From assembly GCA_025174535.1 (NCBI GenBank), contig JALBUN010000008.1:186001-250000 (forward strand): a DNA stretch of 64,000 nucleotides. Direction: 5' to 3'. This DNA comes from Cantharellus purpuraceus. Taxonomy: Eukaryota; Basidiomycota; Agaricomycetes; Cantharellales; Hydnaceae. The notes under the pieces were generated by a model. That model did no database searches. It was given only the letters and a program-made list of their open reading frames with translations, and was not told the origin of the DNA. The position numbers and the translations under genes were made by a program. How positions within the stretch are numbered: position 1 is the first letter of the stretch; every line of letters starts with the position of its first letter. This document shows positions 49,008-62,075 of this stretch, one piece after another.

Positions 49008-52000
49008 GACTTTTTACATGTCGGACTCGTCAAATTGTTGTTTCCGCCTCCCTGCATTCTGTTTCGTAGTTATGTGTCTTGTGTAGTCATTTTCTCCTGG
49101 TCTTGTAGGGTGTCATCCCCTTCCTTGCAGTCAGATGCGAGCTGCCATGTGGCATTATTAGCACAGTGTCGATCCCTGCTATTGAGATCTGCCGACACCG
49201 ATAGATCATGCGAGCTGCTGATCTGGGGTATAACCCTGATATCAATGTGCACAGGGGCTAGGCTAGTGCGTGACGATCCTCTGCTACTTTTACTTAGCAC
49301 GACAGGGTCACCTAATTTTGGTGATCACTGCTGCCTCGGCTGGTCACTCATGCCCTGTTTCTATGGGCAGTTACGTGAGGGTCAAGGCTCTATGACGGCG
49401 GACAACCACATCTGTGACATTGGCTGCTCGTACTTGCGACCTTGTCCGGCACAGATGCATCGCTCAATGGAAATCATGAGCAGATTCAAGCACCCCTCTC
49501 GCCCGTGCCTTCACCCGATTGCAAATATGCATACGGCATTTCTTCCTCCATGGTTAAGTTCTGAACCAATCTGTTGGATCTCGATACTCCGGACCGGACG
49601 AGTTTGCAAGATAGTGCAGCGGAAGGGCACTGTGAACGAGGCGAGTGAGAAAGAACCGCGAGAAATTCCGATGATAGCAAGTGACAATGGCGATGACAAA
49701 CTTAACGGCTTCAAATGCCCACACTGATTCGATGTGAGGCCTCTTCCACGTTAGCATATAGGGTGCGTGATGAGGGGCATTACTTGACAAGAGTTACATA
49801 CTGTAGGTTCAGAGCGGATCTCATGGCAATTCATATAAAAGAGATCGTCAAGATTCCTGAAATGTGAAATAACCATTGCGCCGTTCTTAACACCGGTGAC
49901 AATACCCGAAGCGGCAGCTCAAGTTTAAAGTCGCATAACCTTCGTATGAACAAAAGACCACACGCCAGGGCTTTTTTCGGTCTGGACACTGATGACTGAT
50001 CAGCAACGCGCTGTGACGGGCCCAAGTCACCGAATGGCCGACTATGGGTCATCCCACGGTCATCCATGCTGAATTGAGCAAGAATTCATTCACAATTTAA
50101 AGTTCTCGGTGGGCTTAAACCTGGCGTGTTATCATGGCGTTCTCTCATGTTATCTCTGTGCAGGTTCCAAAGTCGAACATGCAGACTCACAATTCACAGC
50201 CACAAGAAGTATAAGGAGGCGTCACGACAGGGCCACGCGCTCTTCACATTCTAATTTGCTCCACAGCGCTGGAGACACTGACAATGCGGATTTTCCTACT
50301 ACACACTCCCCTGAACCTCATGGCTCTCCCAAAAACAGAGGCACCGTTAGTGACTTACCAAGTGCACGGTAGTCACATACATTCCTGAGAGAATCGCACC
50401 GCTAACATATATCTGGATGTGGATCCTTTTCTTCCCCATGTCACCTCAATGTCCAGCCGCTTAGGGTCATTGACAGAAATCATCACGTTGCGCTTTAGAC
50501 TCCAAAAGAACTGCTACTTACAAAGAAAGCCTCTTAAGCGAGCTTGAGAGGCTGAGCCTTAGAAGTTCTTGGATGTCTGTTCGACAACGAGTTTGTGTTG
50601 GAGCATGCACATTCAATTTCTTGGCAGTGACATAATTGGTCTGTCTCGGTGAAGCAGAACGTATTCACGTTATCTCGGGCTTTAAAACTCCGCTCTTCCA
50701 CCACAACCTCCAACTCTGGACAATAAACGCGGTACCTCTGTGCCTGCATATCCTAGTCACAAGTGAAGATGACATATGGCTCTTTGTATACTGTAACGTC
50801 CGGCTAGCATCACGAAACATTGGCGTACGGCGCCTCTGGGCAAATCAGGTGTAACATGGCTGCGCAAAGATGTGATTTCTAAGCCCTGGTTAGACTTATC
50901 TTTGTTAATGGTGAGTCTGCTGACATTGAAGCTGATAAATGGTGCATTGAACCCTTTTCTGTGTTGTTCCCTGGAGGCAGCACTCAGCAATGCTTGTCTG
51001 TTGAATCATCTACCATGATGCCTTGTGCGAGTCATCATCAACGATGGGGAGGTTTATATTCACAATCCTTCTTTACACAGTTCCTGAGGCTGTACTTCCA
51101 GGTGCGCCGCTAGTGTCGTCTCTAGGTTTCCGAAGAAAATGACCCAATTAACTCTCCCATCAAATGGAGTATGTGCACCCGTTGAATCACAAATCTGTAC
51201 TGGGGACAGTTATCATAGGGACTTCCCTCCTGACTCCCGGTATCTTTGATTAGAATGCCGCGAGGTCCTGGGGTTGAATTAATTAAGGCAATATTTTTAC
51301 GCACGAAGTGATATTTGGACTCATAGGGCATGCATAGTCTCAAGATGCGTCATTTGAGCAGCGAGAAGACTCAACTTCGTCATATCACTGATTGCAGGCC
51401 CCGTTCTTCTAATGAGCGTGAGCTCAGGGAACGTCACTTGTTGTTTTGGTGAGTTCTTAGTATGTAGCCTGGTCTGTTGTTTTAGTCGCCCCCTCAAATT
51501 CAAGAATTCTACGGTGGAGGGGCCCGTTCCTAGTATTATGTTTGCATATCCATTCCATACTACAGACGTGGTGAAGGCTCGTACAATTAGACGCCCTGTT
51601 CGAAGACTACCACGGTAATGACCACTCTTGTGGCGCAATCTTTGAGCTCATGGCTTCTATCACTCGTTAGGGAGATGGGACGTGCATCCTTGTATTAGTA
51701 GGTGGGTTCCTCAGAACTCTGTCTTCAGGCATTCATCAAATAATGGCAGATACAGGGCTTCCTCACGGTACTTTGCCAAATCGGTAATCGCCGTTTGAAT
51801 GAACAATTCAAGATCTTATCACGTTTTGAATTTGCCCTCTCTATTTGTCCTGGGACCCGCATGGACCTCCTCTGCCATATGAAAGTGCCCCGAATTATTA
51901 TACAAGATACATAACGTTTGAACTGCTATGCATCACTGAAAATCGATTCAACTCGAAAACCCCAGTTATATTCAAAGTTTATGTCACGCGGTCTCGTGTA

Positions 52001-53252
52001 GTGCCAACACCAACTGAAATGAGGCCCTTGATTCTCTCCATGCACTCGCTTACACGGCAGGCCATATTCGTCGACAATCATCATCCTACGTCAAGATAGT
52101 TGGCTGCTTCAGAAGCTCAAACCCCAAAGTTCTTCCGGGCACGTGAGATGATTCTAGGCGACCACGGCAGTGATCGTCCGCCAGATTGCCTTTTTTTCCC
52201 TTGTCTGCCACACCTCTGTACTTCCGTATTCGGATCTATTTTCCGTGTGACGGCATGTTGCAACCGGTTTGGGTTACATTCCTGTCGGCCAAGCCCTCAG
52301 GCCTGCTGGCCCATCATTTCCATGATATGTCTTCGAAGACGCTTATGGTGTTATTTCATTTCTTGTGATCAACAACTTATATTGGCCTGCTTCATTGTAG
52401 ACCGAACGAGCGCTAAAACTCGATACGCCATCCACGACAGTTTTGGTACATGTTACGGCCTCGTGTCGCCCTTGGATGACAATTAGTATCTTGTGGCGCG
52501 TCAATCGTGGAAGAAGTCCAACTCGTGTACAGGGATCTTTGCCACTGTCATTCATCGCTTGAGCCAGGACACGTCTTGGATTCACGTGGGGTCAGGGGAA
52601 TTCTGAAGTGATAAATCCCCAGGACAGGCACAACTTACGCACGAAGTATACCCATTTGGACCTGACAGAGGCTATTTCTGACCCTGAAGTCCATGTTATA
52701 TGTGTCGTCCGACAACATCGGGCTCATCTAGAGTCGTCTGTGTATTCGCTGCCCACGTTTCTTTCACGTGGGAGCCGAAGCTTCGATGATGACGGCGCAT
52801 GGACAGGAACTAAGGGAACCAGAGATCTCACTGTCGCTAAAGAGACAAGACACGGTCACAGGCTTCTGGCGGCAACTTACACGTCCAAACTCTAAAGTTT
52901 GATCGGAAAACTCAGTAAAGGACACCCTGAGGATTTTAGATCTACTCATTAAACCGAGCAGATGTCGCCAATCCCGATGATTACGAGAAATACTTTCGAC
53001 AATCTCGAGTTTGGCATCGGTTAAATGCCACGATGACCTCTGGGATTCCAAAACATTGTGTCGTATTATGTATGGGCTAACCCTGAACGTTTGTGGTCGT
53101 CCGCGACCTTGGTGAGGGAAAAGACTGGAAAACAAAGGGAGAAATATAAACCGTTGGCGAAAGATGCGTGTCAAGTTGGAACAACAAAGTGAAAGCTACA
53201 ACAAACACAAATGCGAAAAACTACACCAGACTTTTCCATAAGAAAGTGGATG
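49008..53252. other. Gene-poor 4.2-kb stretch
   Basis: The longest frame is 230 codons on the plus strand (49035-49727) with cysteine-rich, non-protein-like composition and no family. On the minus strand, 49560-49740 reads SVWAFEAVKFVIAIV, a possible membrane helix that could belong to a decayed DUF6533-like gene, but no exon chain holds together. Confidence 0.3.
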
Positions 53253-54017
53253 CTACAACGCCCCGAGCTCTTTCTCCGCATGCCTCCTTTTACGCTCGAT
53301 CAGCAAGTAACTCACTAGAAGAATTGACATCAATGCACACAAACGATGGTAGAGCCTACCAGGCTGTAACTTACGAATCACACTATCCATGGTTGGAGTG
53401 AGTTCAGGCTTTACCTCCAACCAAGCGTGCCGAGACATGCGGAAGACAAGAAAGTGTCGCTTGTGTCTGTGCTGGATAAGAAGAGGCGGTTCGGGACTGT
53501 CAACGTCTGCTCGAACCAGCTGCAATGACCCCCGCCACTATAAGCCACCACCACAAACTGAAAAAAAAAAACAAAGCCTGATTCCTCACCTCCAAGTGAT
53601 GGTTTTTGACTTGCCACCGATACACCCTCCCATCGTCTCCCATGAACCTTGCAACACTACCCGGGGTTAATGATACAGAAACACCCCTGCATGCCACACT
53701 CACACTCTTGGCTTCTGCAATCCGCCACTCCCTGAAACCTCGTCAATCCTCAAGAAATCGCCTGCCAGGGCCCACTCCTTGGACCGCTCTGGCATTCGCA
53801 CCTCCGGCACAGCCCCAGTCCGCAAAATCTCAGCCTTCACCTCGTACTCCCGCGTCTCAGGGTCGAGTCGCTTGACCTTCGTGTGCAGCGGTATCCACGG
53901 CTCTGTGCGTATCTCATAATATATACTATCGGATGCATCCGAGATGGTGGTATTGCGCAGCGAGTTGGTGGTGAGAACGAGTTTGATAGGCGGTGCCGGT
54001 TTGGGCGGGGGAGGCAT
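53253..54017 (-). CDS. DUF6593 family protein
   Basis: Basidiomycete-specific protein family of unknown function. Starts MPPPPKPAPPIKLVLTTNSL followed by RNTTISDASDSIYYEI, the family's N-terminal pattern. Then RTEPWIPLHTKVKRLDPETR, ARFMGDDGRVYRWQVKNHHL, and a final part PLLIQHRHKRHFLV, TPTMDSVILSYLLIERKRRH. Four exons, about 195 residues. The last intron (53315-53374) is exactly 60 nt with gtaagt and cttctag ends. It stays open if unspliced, which would add 20 residues and create a false hydrophobic helix. The spliced ending agrees better with my memory of the family. No signal peptide. Confidence 0.78.
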
Positions 54018-54741
54018 TGGGGTGTGTGTGTGTGTTCGCCGCCAAGGAGCGTCAAGATGGTGGGGGTGGATGCAGAAGATGGAAAGATGGAGGGAAGGCC
54101 TGAACGGGCCAGATATCTATGTACTGTTTACATAGAATGTCATCGATGGCTGGACCTCGCTGACACCCCGTGATTGGGTATTATTCCAAAGGTGAACCTA
54201 AGGGGGGGGAGGGGACGGAGCAAGCCGGGAAGCGTATAATAGTCACCCAATGTCTCTCTTCCCGTTCTGTGCACCGTGGAAATCATCGCTGTATATTCGC
54301 ATCCCGTTTGCGAGGAATTCAGGCGAGACTGGCAGTTCTACGTAACTCTGCCAAAGATCTTCCCCATGAACGCTCTGACCACAGTAAATTTGGAGAACTT
54401 ACCTGGCACAGAATGACTGGGTAGGCGATAGACGAGGTTTTTGCAGCTGGGAATCGCTGGCTAGGCACAAAACACTTGGTGGGATAAAACGTAATTGCAG
54501 CCGTCCGGCCCGGACATTGTCCTATTAAATCCCCGCTCGCACATTTGTCAAAGCGTACACATCAAGACAACAACAGTAAGCCTTTGGTCAAGGCACTGTA
54601 TTACAGATACAACCTAGTGGTAAGAATGGGCCCACCCATAAATATCGCTACATTTCTTGATCCGAGTCCGTGATGACCTCTTTACTTTTGCTGCACAACC
54701 AAATTAGATTGAGGTATGGAATAAGAAACATCTGAGACGTA
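54018..54741. other. Intergenic
   Basis: Between DUF6593 start and CTR9 stop, both on the minus strand. No gene seen. Confidence 0.4.
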
Positions 54742-57700
54742 CTATTGCTTCTTCTTTGGTGGTGCAGCGGATACGGTCTCCTCTTCCTCGTCGTCTCGTA
54801 CCACACGTTTCTTATTGACACGCTGCAATAAAAGTGATTGTTTTAGCATAGTATACCAACAAGCAAGTTGCCGCCACACTCACTTTCTTCGGTTTCGTAT
54901 CTTCCCCATCCTCACCACCACTGAAAACAGCCTCATCCTCCCGATCCTCCTCATTACCACCCGGCGGAGTCAGCTTCTTCACCCTTCCCTTCCGCCTCCT
55001 CTTCTTCTCACCCCCCTCCACCACCTCATCCCCGCTTCCAGCCCCATCCCCAGCTGCATTATTATTCCTCGCCCTCTTGCCCCCCGCCTTCCGAGGCCGC
55101 CTCTCCTTCTCCTCATCACTCTCCGCCGCCTTCGCAGCAGCCGTCCACGCCAGCGCCTCCTCACGCGCCTGCCGTCGCTGCTTCGCCAACTCCTCCGCCT
55201 CTTTCCGCAGCGCCTCCACACGCTCACGCTAAAAAAACCACAAACCCACAAATCGGCACACATCGGCAAATCCCAAATCCCAAAAACACACAAAACACGT
55301 CACGTCAAGCCAATAACAACACACGCAACATGAATGCACTTGCCTCCAGAGCCGATATACGCTCCTTCTCCTCCTGCCGCTTCTGCCGCGCCGCATCCAG
55401 CTTCTCACGCACCTGCGACTCCCAATCCTCTTGCGTCGCAAGGTGCTCTGTCGCCTTGCGAAGCATGCTCTCCCCGTACTTCCGCCGGTGGTCTGCCATC
55501 TCACGAGAATACGGAAGCGGTTGCGACGGGTCGGCGGCCAACGACGCGAACAACCTAAAAACAGATGGCACACACACGTCAGTCGTGCATATGACTTGGA
55601 CAATGCGCCCAGAACGCACTTCTGCGCATGTCCCGCTTGGTCGACGGCACGTTTCAGCTCCTCGAGACTGCGCTTGGACGGGGGTATAGAGAACAGTAGC
55701 TCTGCTGCCTTTTGTTGGATCATAGCGATATTATAGAGAACTGCCTTGTCGTTTGGTTGAATATGTAACGCCTGGAGCATCAATAAGCGCATAATAAGAC
55801 TATACTACACACGACAAACGCACCGACTGCGCATACTTCAACGCCGTCTGCATCGCGTCGTATCTTTGATCCTTGTTGGCCTTTCCGTACCACGACCGGG
55901 AGAGACAAAGCAAAACAGGAATATTCTTCCCGTTGTAAAATCGCCGCGACGCCGTCTCATACTGCAAACGCAAAAACGCACGTCAGCCATCCATCCAACC
56001 CACGCACCCATCCTCAACACACAAAAAACCCACTCACACTCTCAATCGCCCTCTCAAACTCATCCCTCGCATAATAACAATGCCCCATATTCGCATACAC
56101 ACTCCCATCCATCACCGACTCGCGCACCTTTGCAAACACATCCAACGCCTCGCGCGCATTCTTGGCGCGCTGCAGCGCATCCTCGTGGTGGCTCCCCGAC
56201 CCCGCCACAAAGCTCCCCAGCACGTCCTCCGCCACCACGATCGCCAGCCCCTGCGCCGCCACCGCACACATCGGGTCCAGGCTCAGCGCCTTCTCGTACA
56301 GCTCCGCCGCGCGCACAAACCCCTGTCGCCGCTGCTTCTGCCCATCCGCCGACGCGTCCCGGCTCTCCCGCGCCTGGTGATACATAATATACCCCGCCGC
56401 GCAGAGCGTGTACACGTCGTGCTTGTCGTGGTCCCTAAGCGTCGCAAACACAAAGTCCTTCGCGTGCTTGTAGAGGTGCACCTGGAGGAGGAAATACGTG
56501 TAGAACGCGCGCAGGTTCAGATTGCCGCTCTGTGAGAGCAGCGCTTGTTTCAGCAGTTCGTGTGCGTCGTTGACTTGGTTCAAGCCCTGCAGCATTTGTG
56601 CCTGGCGAATTTTGGCTAATCCACGGCGTCAGACTGCATTCCGTGTACCAAGCAAGAAACGGACGTACCATCAATGTACTCCGGATGACGAGCAAGCAGC
56701 TTATCATAGGCCTCCTGAGCCATCGTCACCTCCCGCAGATCCTCATAACACCGCGCGAGGTTATACAGTATAGTCGTGCTGAGCTCCTCGCCACTCTTGG
56801 CCGCATTCGTGATCGCCTCCTCATAGAGCACACGAGCCGCTTCCGGGTTCCCCTCCAGATGCCGCAACGCCGCCAAATTATTCAACAACCGCGCATCCCC
56901 GCCCCCCTCACCCGCCTTGTCCTTGCTAATCCTTAGAGCCTCTTTAAGCGCCTTCGCAGTCTTCTCCAGGTTATCCCCTTCCCACAGCCGCGCAAGCTCA
57001 ACCCACAAGTCGACGTCATCGCCCAGTCCACGCACGGTCCGCGGCTTGTCGTCCGTATCCGCTATCTGGATCTCCTTGATGACACGCTCAAACAGGTCTC
57101 GAGAGCGCAGCTTCTCAATGGCAGCATCGCCGCTGGACACGCCGCGTCGTGGGTGCGCCCGGAGTGACGCCAGCATGATCATGGCCTCTAGGGACTTTTG
57201 AGGATTGGGTGGCGTCAGCAACCGGTCGAGCGTGTCAATGGCGGCAGGAATCTCATCTATCCAAGGAGTCAGCCGAGAGAGATAACCGGAAGAGGCATGG
57301 TCTCACCATTGTGGATGTACATTTGCGCAAGTCCCACGTTTGCTACCACGTTGTTCGTCATGCCCTCCTTTGCAGCCATGTAGTGCTTCATCGCCTCGCC
57401 CATCTCGCCCTCGGCATGCGACACCAACGCGGCCCGAATATACCCATCCGACAGCACAACCAGCGTATCAGCATACTGAATCGTGCGTTCCGCAAGCTTC
57501 AGCGCCGTTGTGTAGTTGCCTTTACGAAGGAACAGCGCGCTCAAGACGTTGGCGGCAGCTGCGCTCTGCTTGTTGGTGTTGAACGCCATCTCGACGTACT
57601 TGTACCCTATCTGAGCCGCGCGCGCGCGATTCTCCTCTGAGCGGCTCCAGTCTTTGCTCTGGTTGAGCTGCTCGAGGCCCAGCAGCAACTGGGCCGGCCA

Positions 57701-58751
57701 CTCATTCGGGTTCTTACAAGAGAGTCAGGCTATGTCAATATCAGGCTATCGAGGTGGGACGCACGACGTCACGACTGCGCTTCCACGCTGCCTTTGCCTT
57801 TTCTCGATTGCCGAGGGCCCAGAGGCACAAGCCGATGCCTATACGTGGATCTGGGACACATCGTGGGCTGAGCTTGAGTACGTCTTGAAAGAGCTTCAGG
57901 GCAGGGTGGTATTTGCGCTGGGCATAGTATACGCGGGCCTTGCCCATGAGAGCGACGAGGTTGGTGGGTGAACGTGATAGTACGCCGTCAAAAGAGGCTA
58001 GTGCGTTCTCCAAGTTGCGTTGAGCTAGTTGGAGGATTCCTGTCAGGATGGCGGTGAGCAACGAGACCCAAGTCTTGACCAGAGAAGCAGATACGTCTCG
58101 CCACGATGTTAGTTTTTTTCTTGTGGCAACATACCTCGTGATAAAAATGCCACAATCGTAGAACTCTCATCTTCACCCACATCGTTTGCTACTGTTCCTG
58201 CATCATTGAGAAACCCAGCAGCTTCTTGATAATACGTATCCTTGAGGGGCTCCGTGAGAATGTCACGGCCTGTTTTACAAAATGATGAGCTTTATCCCTC
58301 CCCCTCGGGAGCACTTACGGGCTCCTTCCAGTCGCATCTTGGGGGCCTGACGAGCCCTGGCCATTCGAATGTTTGCGAGTAATGTATATACAGGAGGGAG
58401 GGACGAGTTGGCCTGCAGCGACTTGAACACTTGGAGGGGCTCAACGCAATGTCGACGGAACAAACGCTTCAGAGACTCACATTCAACGCCTGCCAGCGCC
58501 AACTTTTCTGCGGCATCCAACCAGCCTCTGCGCCAGTACTCCCCTGCCAACTTGGTCCACATCCAGACTTTGCAGTTTCCTTCCTTGAGGAGCTCGAGGA
58601 CGTCATCGGGGTTGGGGTCGAGGCCATCGAGGTCGATTGTGATGACCTCTTGGGCACTTCCAAGCTCAATGTCGATGGAACGCCCAGGTGGACCCGGGGA
58701 CGGCGTGCGCTCCATGTCGATGGGTTCGTCCATCATCATCGCAGGTGGCAA
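54742..58751 (-). CDS. CTR9: CTR9, TPR subunit of the Paf1 complex
   Basis: Scaffold of the nuclear Paf1 complex, which travels with RNA polymerase II. ATG at 58751 (MPPAMMMDEPIDMERTPSPG). The N-terminal signature EVITIDLDGLDPNPDDVLEL then CKVWMWTKLAGEYWRRG is diagnostic. Many tetratricopeptide repeats follow, for example NLVALMGKARVYYAQRKYHP, ILYNLARCYEDLREVTMAQE and VYANMGHCYYARDEFERAIE. After these comes a charged coiled coil (EKLDAARQKRQEEKERISAL) and a Lys/Glu-rich tail with nuclear-localisation-like KKRRRKGRVKK, ending PPKKKQ (TAG 54742-54744). About nine to eleven exons and roughly 1,050 residues, as expected. Confidence 0.94.
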
Positions 58752-59100
58752 GAGGCGGGCGGGTGCTTAAAATCGCGCCACGACTGTCCATAAAAGACCA
58801 TAGCCACATTTCAGCTGCACGCAATGCTACACCATGTTCTCCTCCTTGGATGTCTATTACATGTACTAGACTAGTTATACGCAGGCAGAGCAACATTGGA
58901 TCACTTTCAAGAGACGCCTCGTGCGCGACGTATAATCCGTCGGTGAACGCAAGGAGTCGCTTTGCGTGAAGTCTTTGAGGCCAAAGCCAGTGACAGACAG
59001 TGCAGTCGACGGGCAGTCGAAGGCAAGACGGTCATGGTTTCCAGTGTCCACGTTCAACGCCCCTAGTCGCCCACACTCCCAAAGCACGCGTCAACAAACC
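58752..59100. promoter_or_regulatory. Shared CTR9 / thymidylate synthase upstream region
   Basis: 349 bp separate the two divergent start codons, so both promoters must lie here or overlap it. No specific element identified. Confidence 0.45.
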
Positions 59101-60074
59101 ATGGTCTCCGCGACGCGTACGACGACAGCGCACGACGAAGAGCAATACTTGAACCTGATTCGCACCGTCCTCGACACGGGCGCACACCGCCCCGACCGCA
59201 CGGGGACGGGCACCATCTCCCTCTTCGCGCCCCCGTCCTTCCGCTTCTCCCTCGCAGACGCCACCCTCCCCCTCCTCACCACAAAACGCGTCTTTTTGCG
59301 CGGTATCATCGAGGAGCTGCTCTGGTTTGTCAAGGGCGCCACCGACAGCACCCTCCTCTCCGCCAGAGGCGTCAAAATATGGGACGGCAACGGCTCGCGC
59401 GAGTTCCTGGACAAGCGCGGATTGACGCACCGACGCGTAGGCGATCTGGGGCCTGTGTACGGCTTTCAGTGGCGGCACTTTGGCGCACGCTATGAGCATT
59501 GCGATAAGGACTATGCCGGGGAAGGCGTCGACCAGCTGAAAGAGGTGATCAGGAAAATAAAAGAGGATCCCACAGACAGACGTATCATCATGAGCGCATG
59601 GAACCCCGCAGGTACGTCCTGCGCGTGTCCCACCGCATGTCGTTCACCCACGACACCCTAGACATCCCCCAGATGGCTCTCCCCCCATGCCACATGTTCT
59701 GCCAGTTCTACATCCACCTACCACCCCCCGACTCCCCAGCCTCAAAACCCAAACTCTCCTGCCTCATGTACCAACGCTCCGCAGACCTCGGCCTCGGCAT
59801 CCCCTTCAACATCGCCTCCTATGCCGTCCTCACCCACATGATCGCCCACGTCACCGATACAGACCCCCACGAGCTCATCATCCAGCTCGGCGACGCCCAC
59901 GTGTACAAGGATCACATCGACGCCCTCGAGGTTCAGCTCACGCGACAGCCGCGGCCGTTCCCCAAGTTGCGCTGGGCGCGGGATGTCAAGGATATAGACG
60001 GCTTTGAGGCTAGTGATATCGTGGTTGAGGGCTATGATCCCCATCCCACCATTGCCATGAAAATGAGCGTGTGA
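59101..60074 (+). CDS. Thymidylate synthase
   Basis: Makes dTMP from dUMP using methylene-tetrahydrofolate. Two exons (59101-59611, 59662-60074) with a 50-nt intron give 307 residues. Motifs: [73 protein letters not shown], then the catalytic cysteine in [44 protein letters not shown] and a normal end MKMSV. The first exon has an in-frame upstream extension without family similarity, so ATG 59101, in an aacc-ATG-g context, is preferred. Confidence 0.96.
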
Positions 60075-62075
60075 TGTTGTGTTAGAGGCCACGGTGTTGG
60101 CCACGTATATCTGTAGTCGATTGTACTCTTACGTACCCTTAGGAACAGCGAATACCTCGAGTAATGACCAGTCGAAGTGAACCTTGAGAACAGGTAGGAT
60201 GCGTGAGTCTGGTGTCCTTATATACACAACTAATAACAGTTCGGGTGGACCCCTCTCCTTTGTCTCGTCGTAGTACCTTTGTCTTCCCTCCTTATTGTCC
60301 ACTCTCGTCTACTCCCGGTATCGCATCGCCACCATTTCCATTTCCTCCTTGCTTCTGAATGACTAGCCTCTTCAGCATCAGCTTAATTTATTGAACTTCC
60401 AAATCGAACCTGCAAGAGCACTTACAGGTGGAACACGCCTTGATCCTCTCACCCCAACCTCACACCACCTAACAGCTATGCACGCCTCTTTGGACGCCAA
60501 TAACTCTTGCGACACTACTATGCAGCACACACGCCTACTGCTCGAGACCTGATACTCGCACCTCGCTCCACGCGAATCCGAATACCACTCGAGTTGGACT
60601 CGGCTTGCAAAAGATTCGTTAGCACGTACACCCCCCTCGGACGGACTCTGTACTCAGCTTTTCGTTTGGCCTGCTGCGCATCTTTGAGCTTGGCACCAGA
60701 TTTCAAACCGAATCACATAGGATGCGTGTCACACTCTAGTCTGAGAACCGGTGGAATCCCGCCCCTCCCCCCACGCCATTCAATGGCGTTTAGCGACCGC
60801 ATCGAGTATCTGATGCGCCGCTTTTCACCTCCTCACCTATTGAATAAAAGCATTTCTCAGATTCGCTTTCTTCACGCAGCTTTCCCTCCGAGTCATCAGA
60901 TAAACTCGAACGATATCCAACTTCTAGCACCCGCATCACAGACGCACTCTTCTGATACTCTCTGGTTGCTCACGCAAAACGCTGCGCTCTTTCCCCTCGC
61001 CTCAACATGCGACTGGAAATGATGGTGTGCATGCCTCTTGGTTCTAGCTGTGCAGAGTATCTCGGCCGAGTGTCCATGGACCAAGTACGAACAGCCGTAT
61101 TGCTCTCCAGCTGTGTCTTCCGCAGATGGCTCCATTCCTGGACGTGCACTTGCTCGTCATGCATCAACTTCCTCTACTGCGATCGACGGTTCTACTTACT
61201 TCTGCAGGCTCAGCCCCGTCTCGTCTTTAACGCAGAAATGGCATGGAATCTTTGTGTGATTTATCTCACATACCTGGACCACTAAAATGCACCAGTTTAT
61301 GGACACGCAGACTTGCGAACCAAATCTGTTTTACCCTAGAGTGCGTTTTGGGCACTAAATGGGACAACATGTGTAGCATTATTTGGTGAGTTACATCTAC
61401 AGCAGTGCCCTCGAGAATGACACTAATGTTGGGAGTAGGAAGGTCTTCTCCGGCTTCTCCTTCGAATCTTAATCTTCTTCAGCATATCTCCGATCATGGA
61501 TCGCAAGCTCAAATGATCCACAGATATGATACGCGAGGCACCTCCGAACCGTGCAGTGGTCTGCTTCTTCCTTATCACCATAGAGTTCACATGGGGAGGC
61601 AAGGCACCCAATCAATGTCTCTGACACCTCCAGAGTCGAGGGATTCACCTATCCCTCTGGGGGATCCGCGTATCGAACTTGGAGGTTGGGGTGGCAACCA
61701 TGGGCACTGTGCAATATCGATCAGAAAAGGGGGGGGGGGGTCGTGTTTTACATTCGGGATGCCTTGGCCATCTCACCGGATGACTTATTGCCTAGCGAGA
61801 AGGTGAGACAGCAACCATACCATCCAAAGCCATTCCTAGCTGAGCGCGTCCTTACTCATCAGTGGTTCCCGCGATAATCATCAGGAAATGTCAGCCATCA
61901 TCACAGTAAGCCTGATTAGGAAGTCGACTCCCGGTCAAGCAAAATAAACGGCCTTCGGGGGTAATATCACGTGACCTTGTGCTCACCTGCCGTCGATCGC
62001 GTCATGTAGCACAAGAGCTAATTTACACACGATACTCATTCTTTCCCGCACTTGTATATCGAGTTTGCGCACGGA
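60075..62075. other. Gene-poor 2-kb stretch
   Basis: A 171-codon plus-strand frame (60507-61022) and others at 61007-61285 and 61405-61806 have no recognisable domains and no consistent splice model. A run of 11 G occurs near 61730. Confidence 0.35.

Noticed and set aside
49035..49727. 230-codon plus-strand frame after FKBP12
   Set aside because: Cysteine- and serine-rich composition unlike a real protein, no domain, starts just after the FKBP12 stop in its 3' region.
53389..53700. C-terminal membrane helix in the DUF6593 protein
   Set aside because: The hydrophobic stretch comes from reading through the 60-nt intron; the spliced form lacks it.
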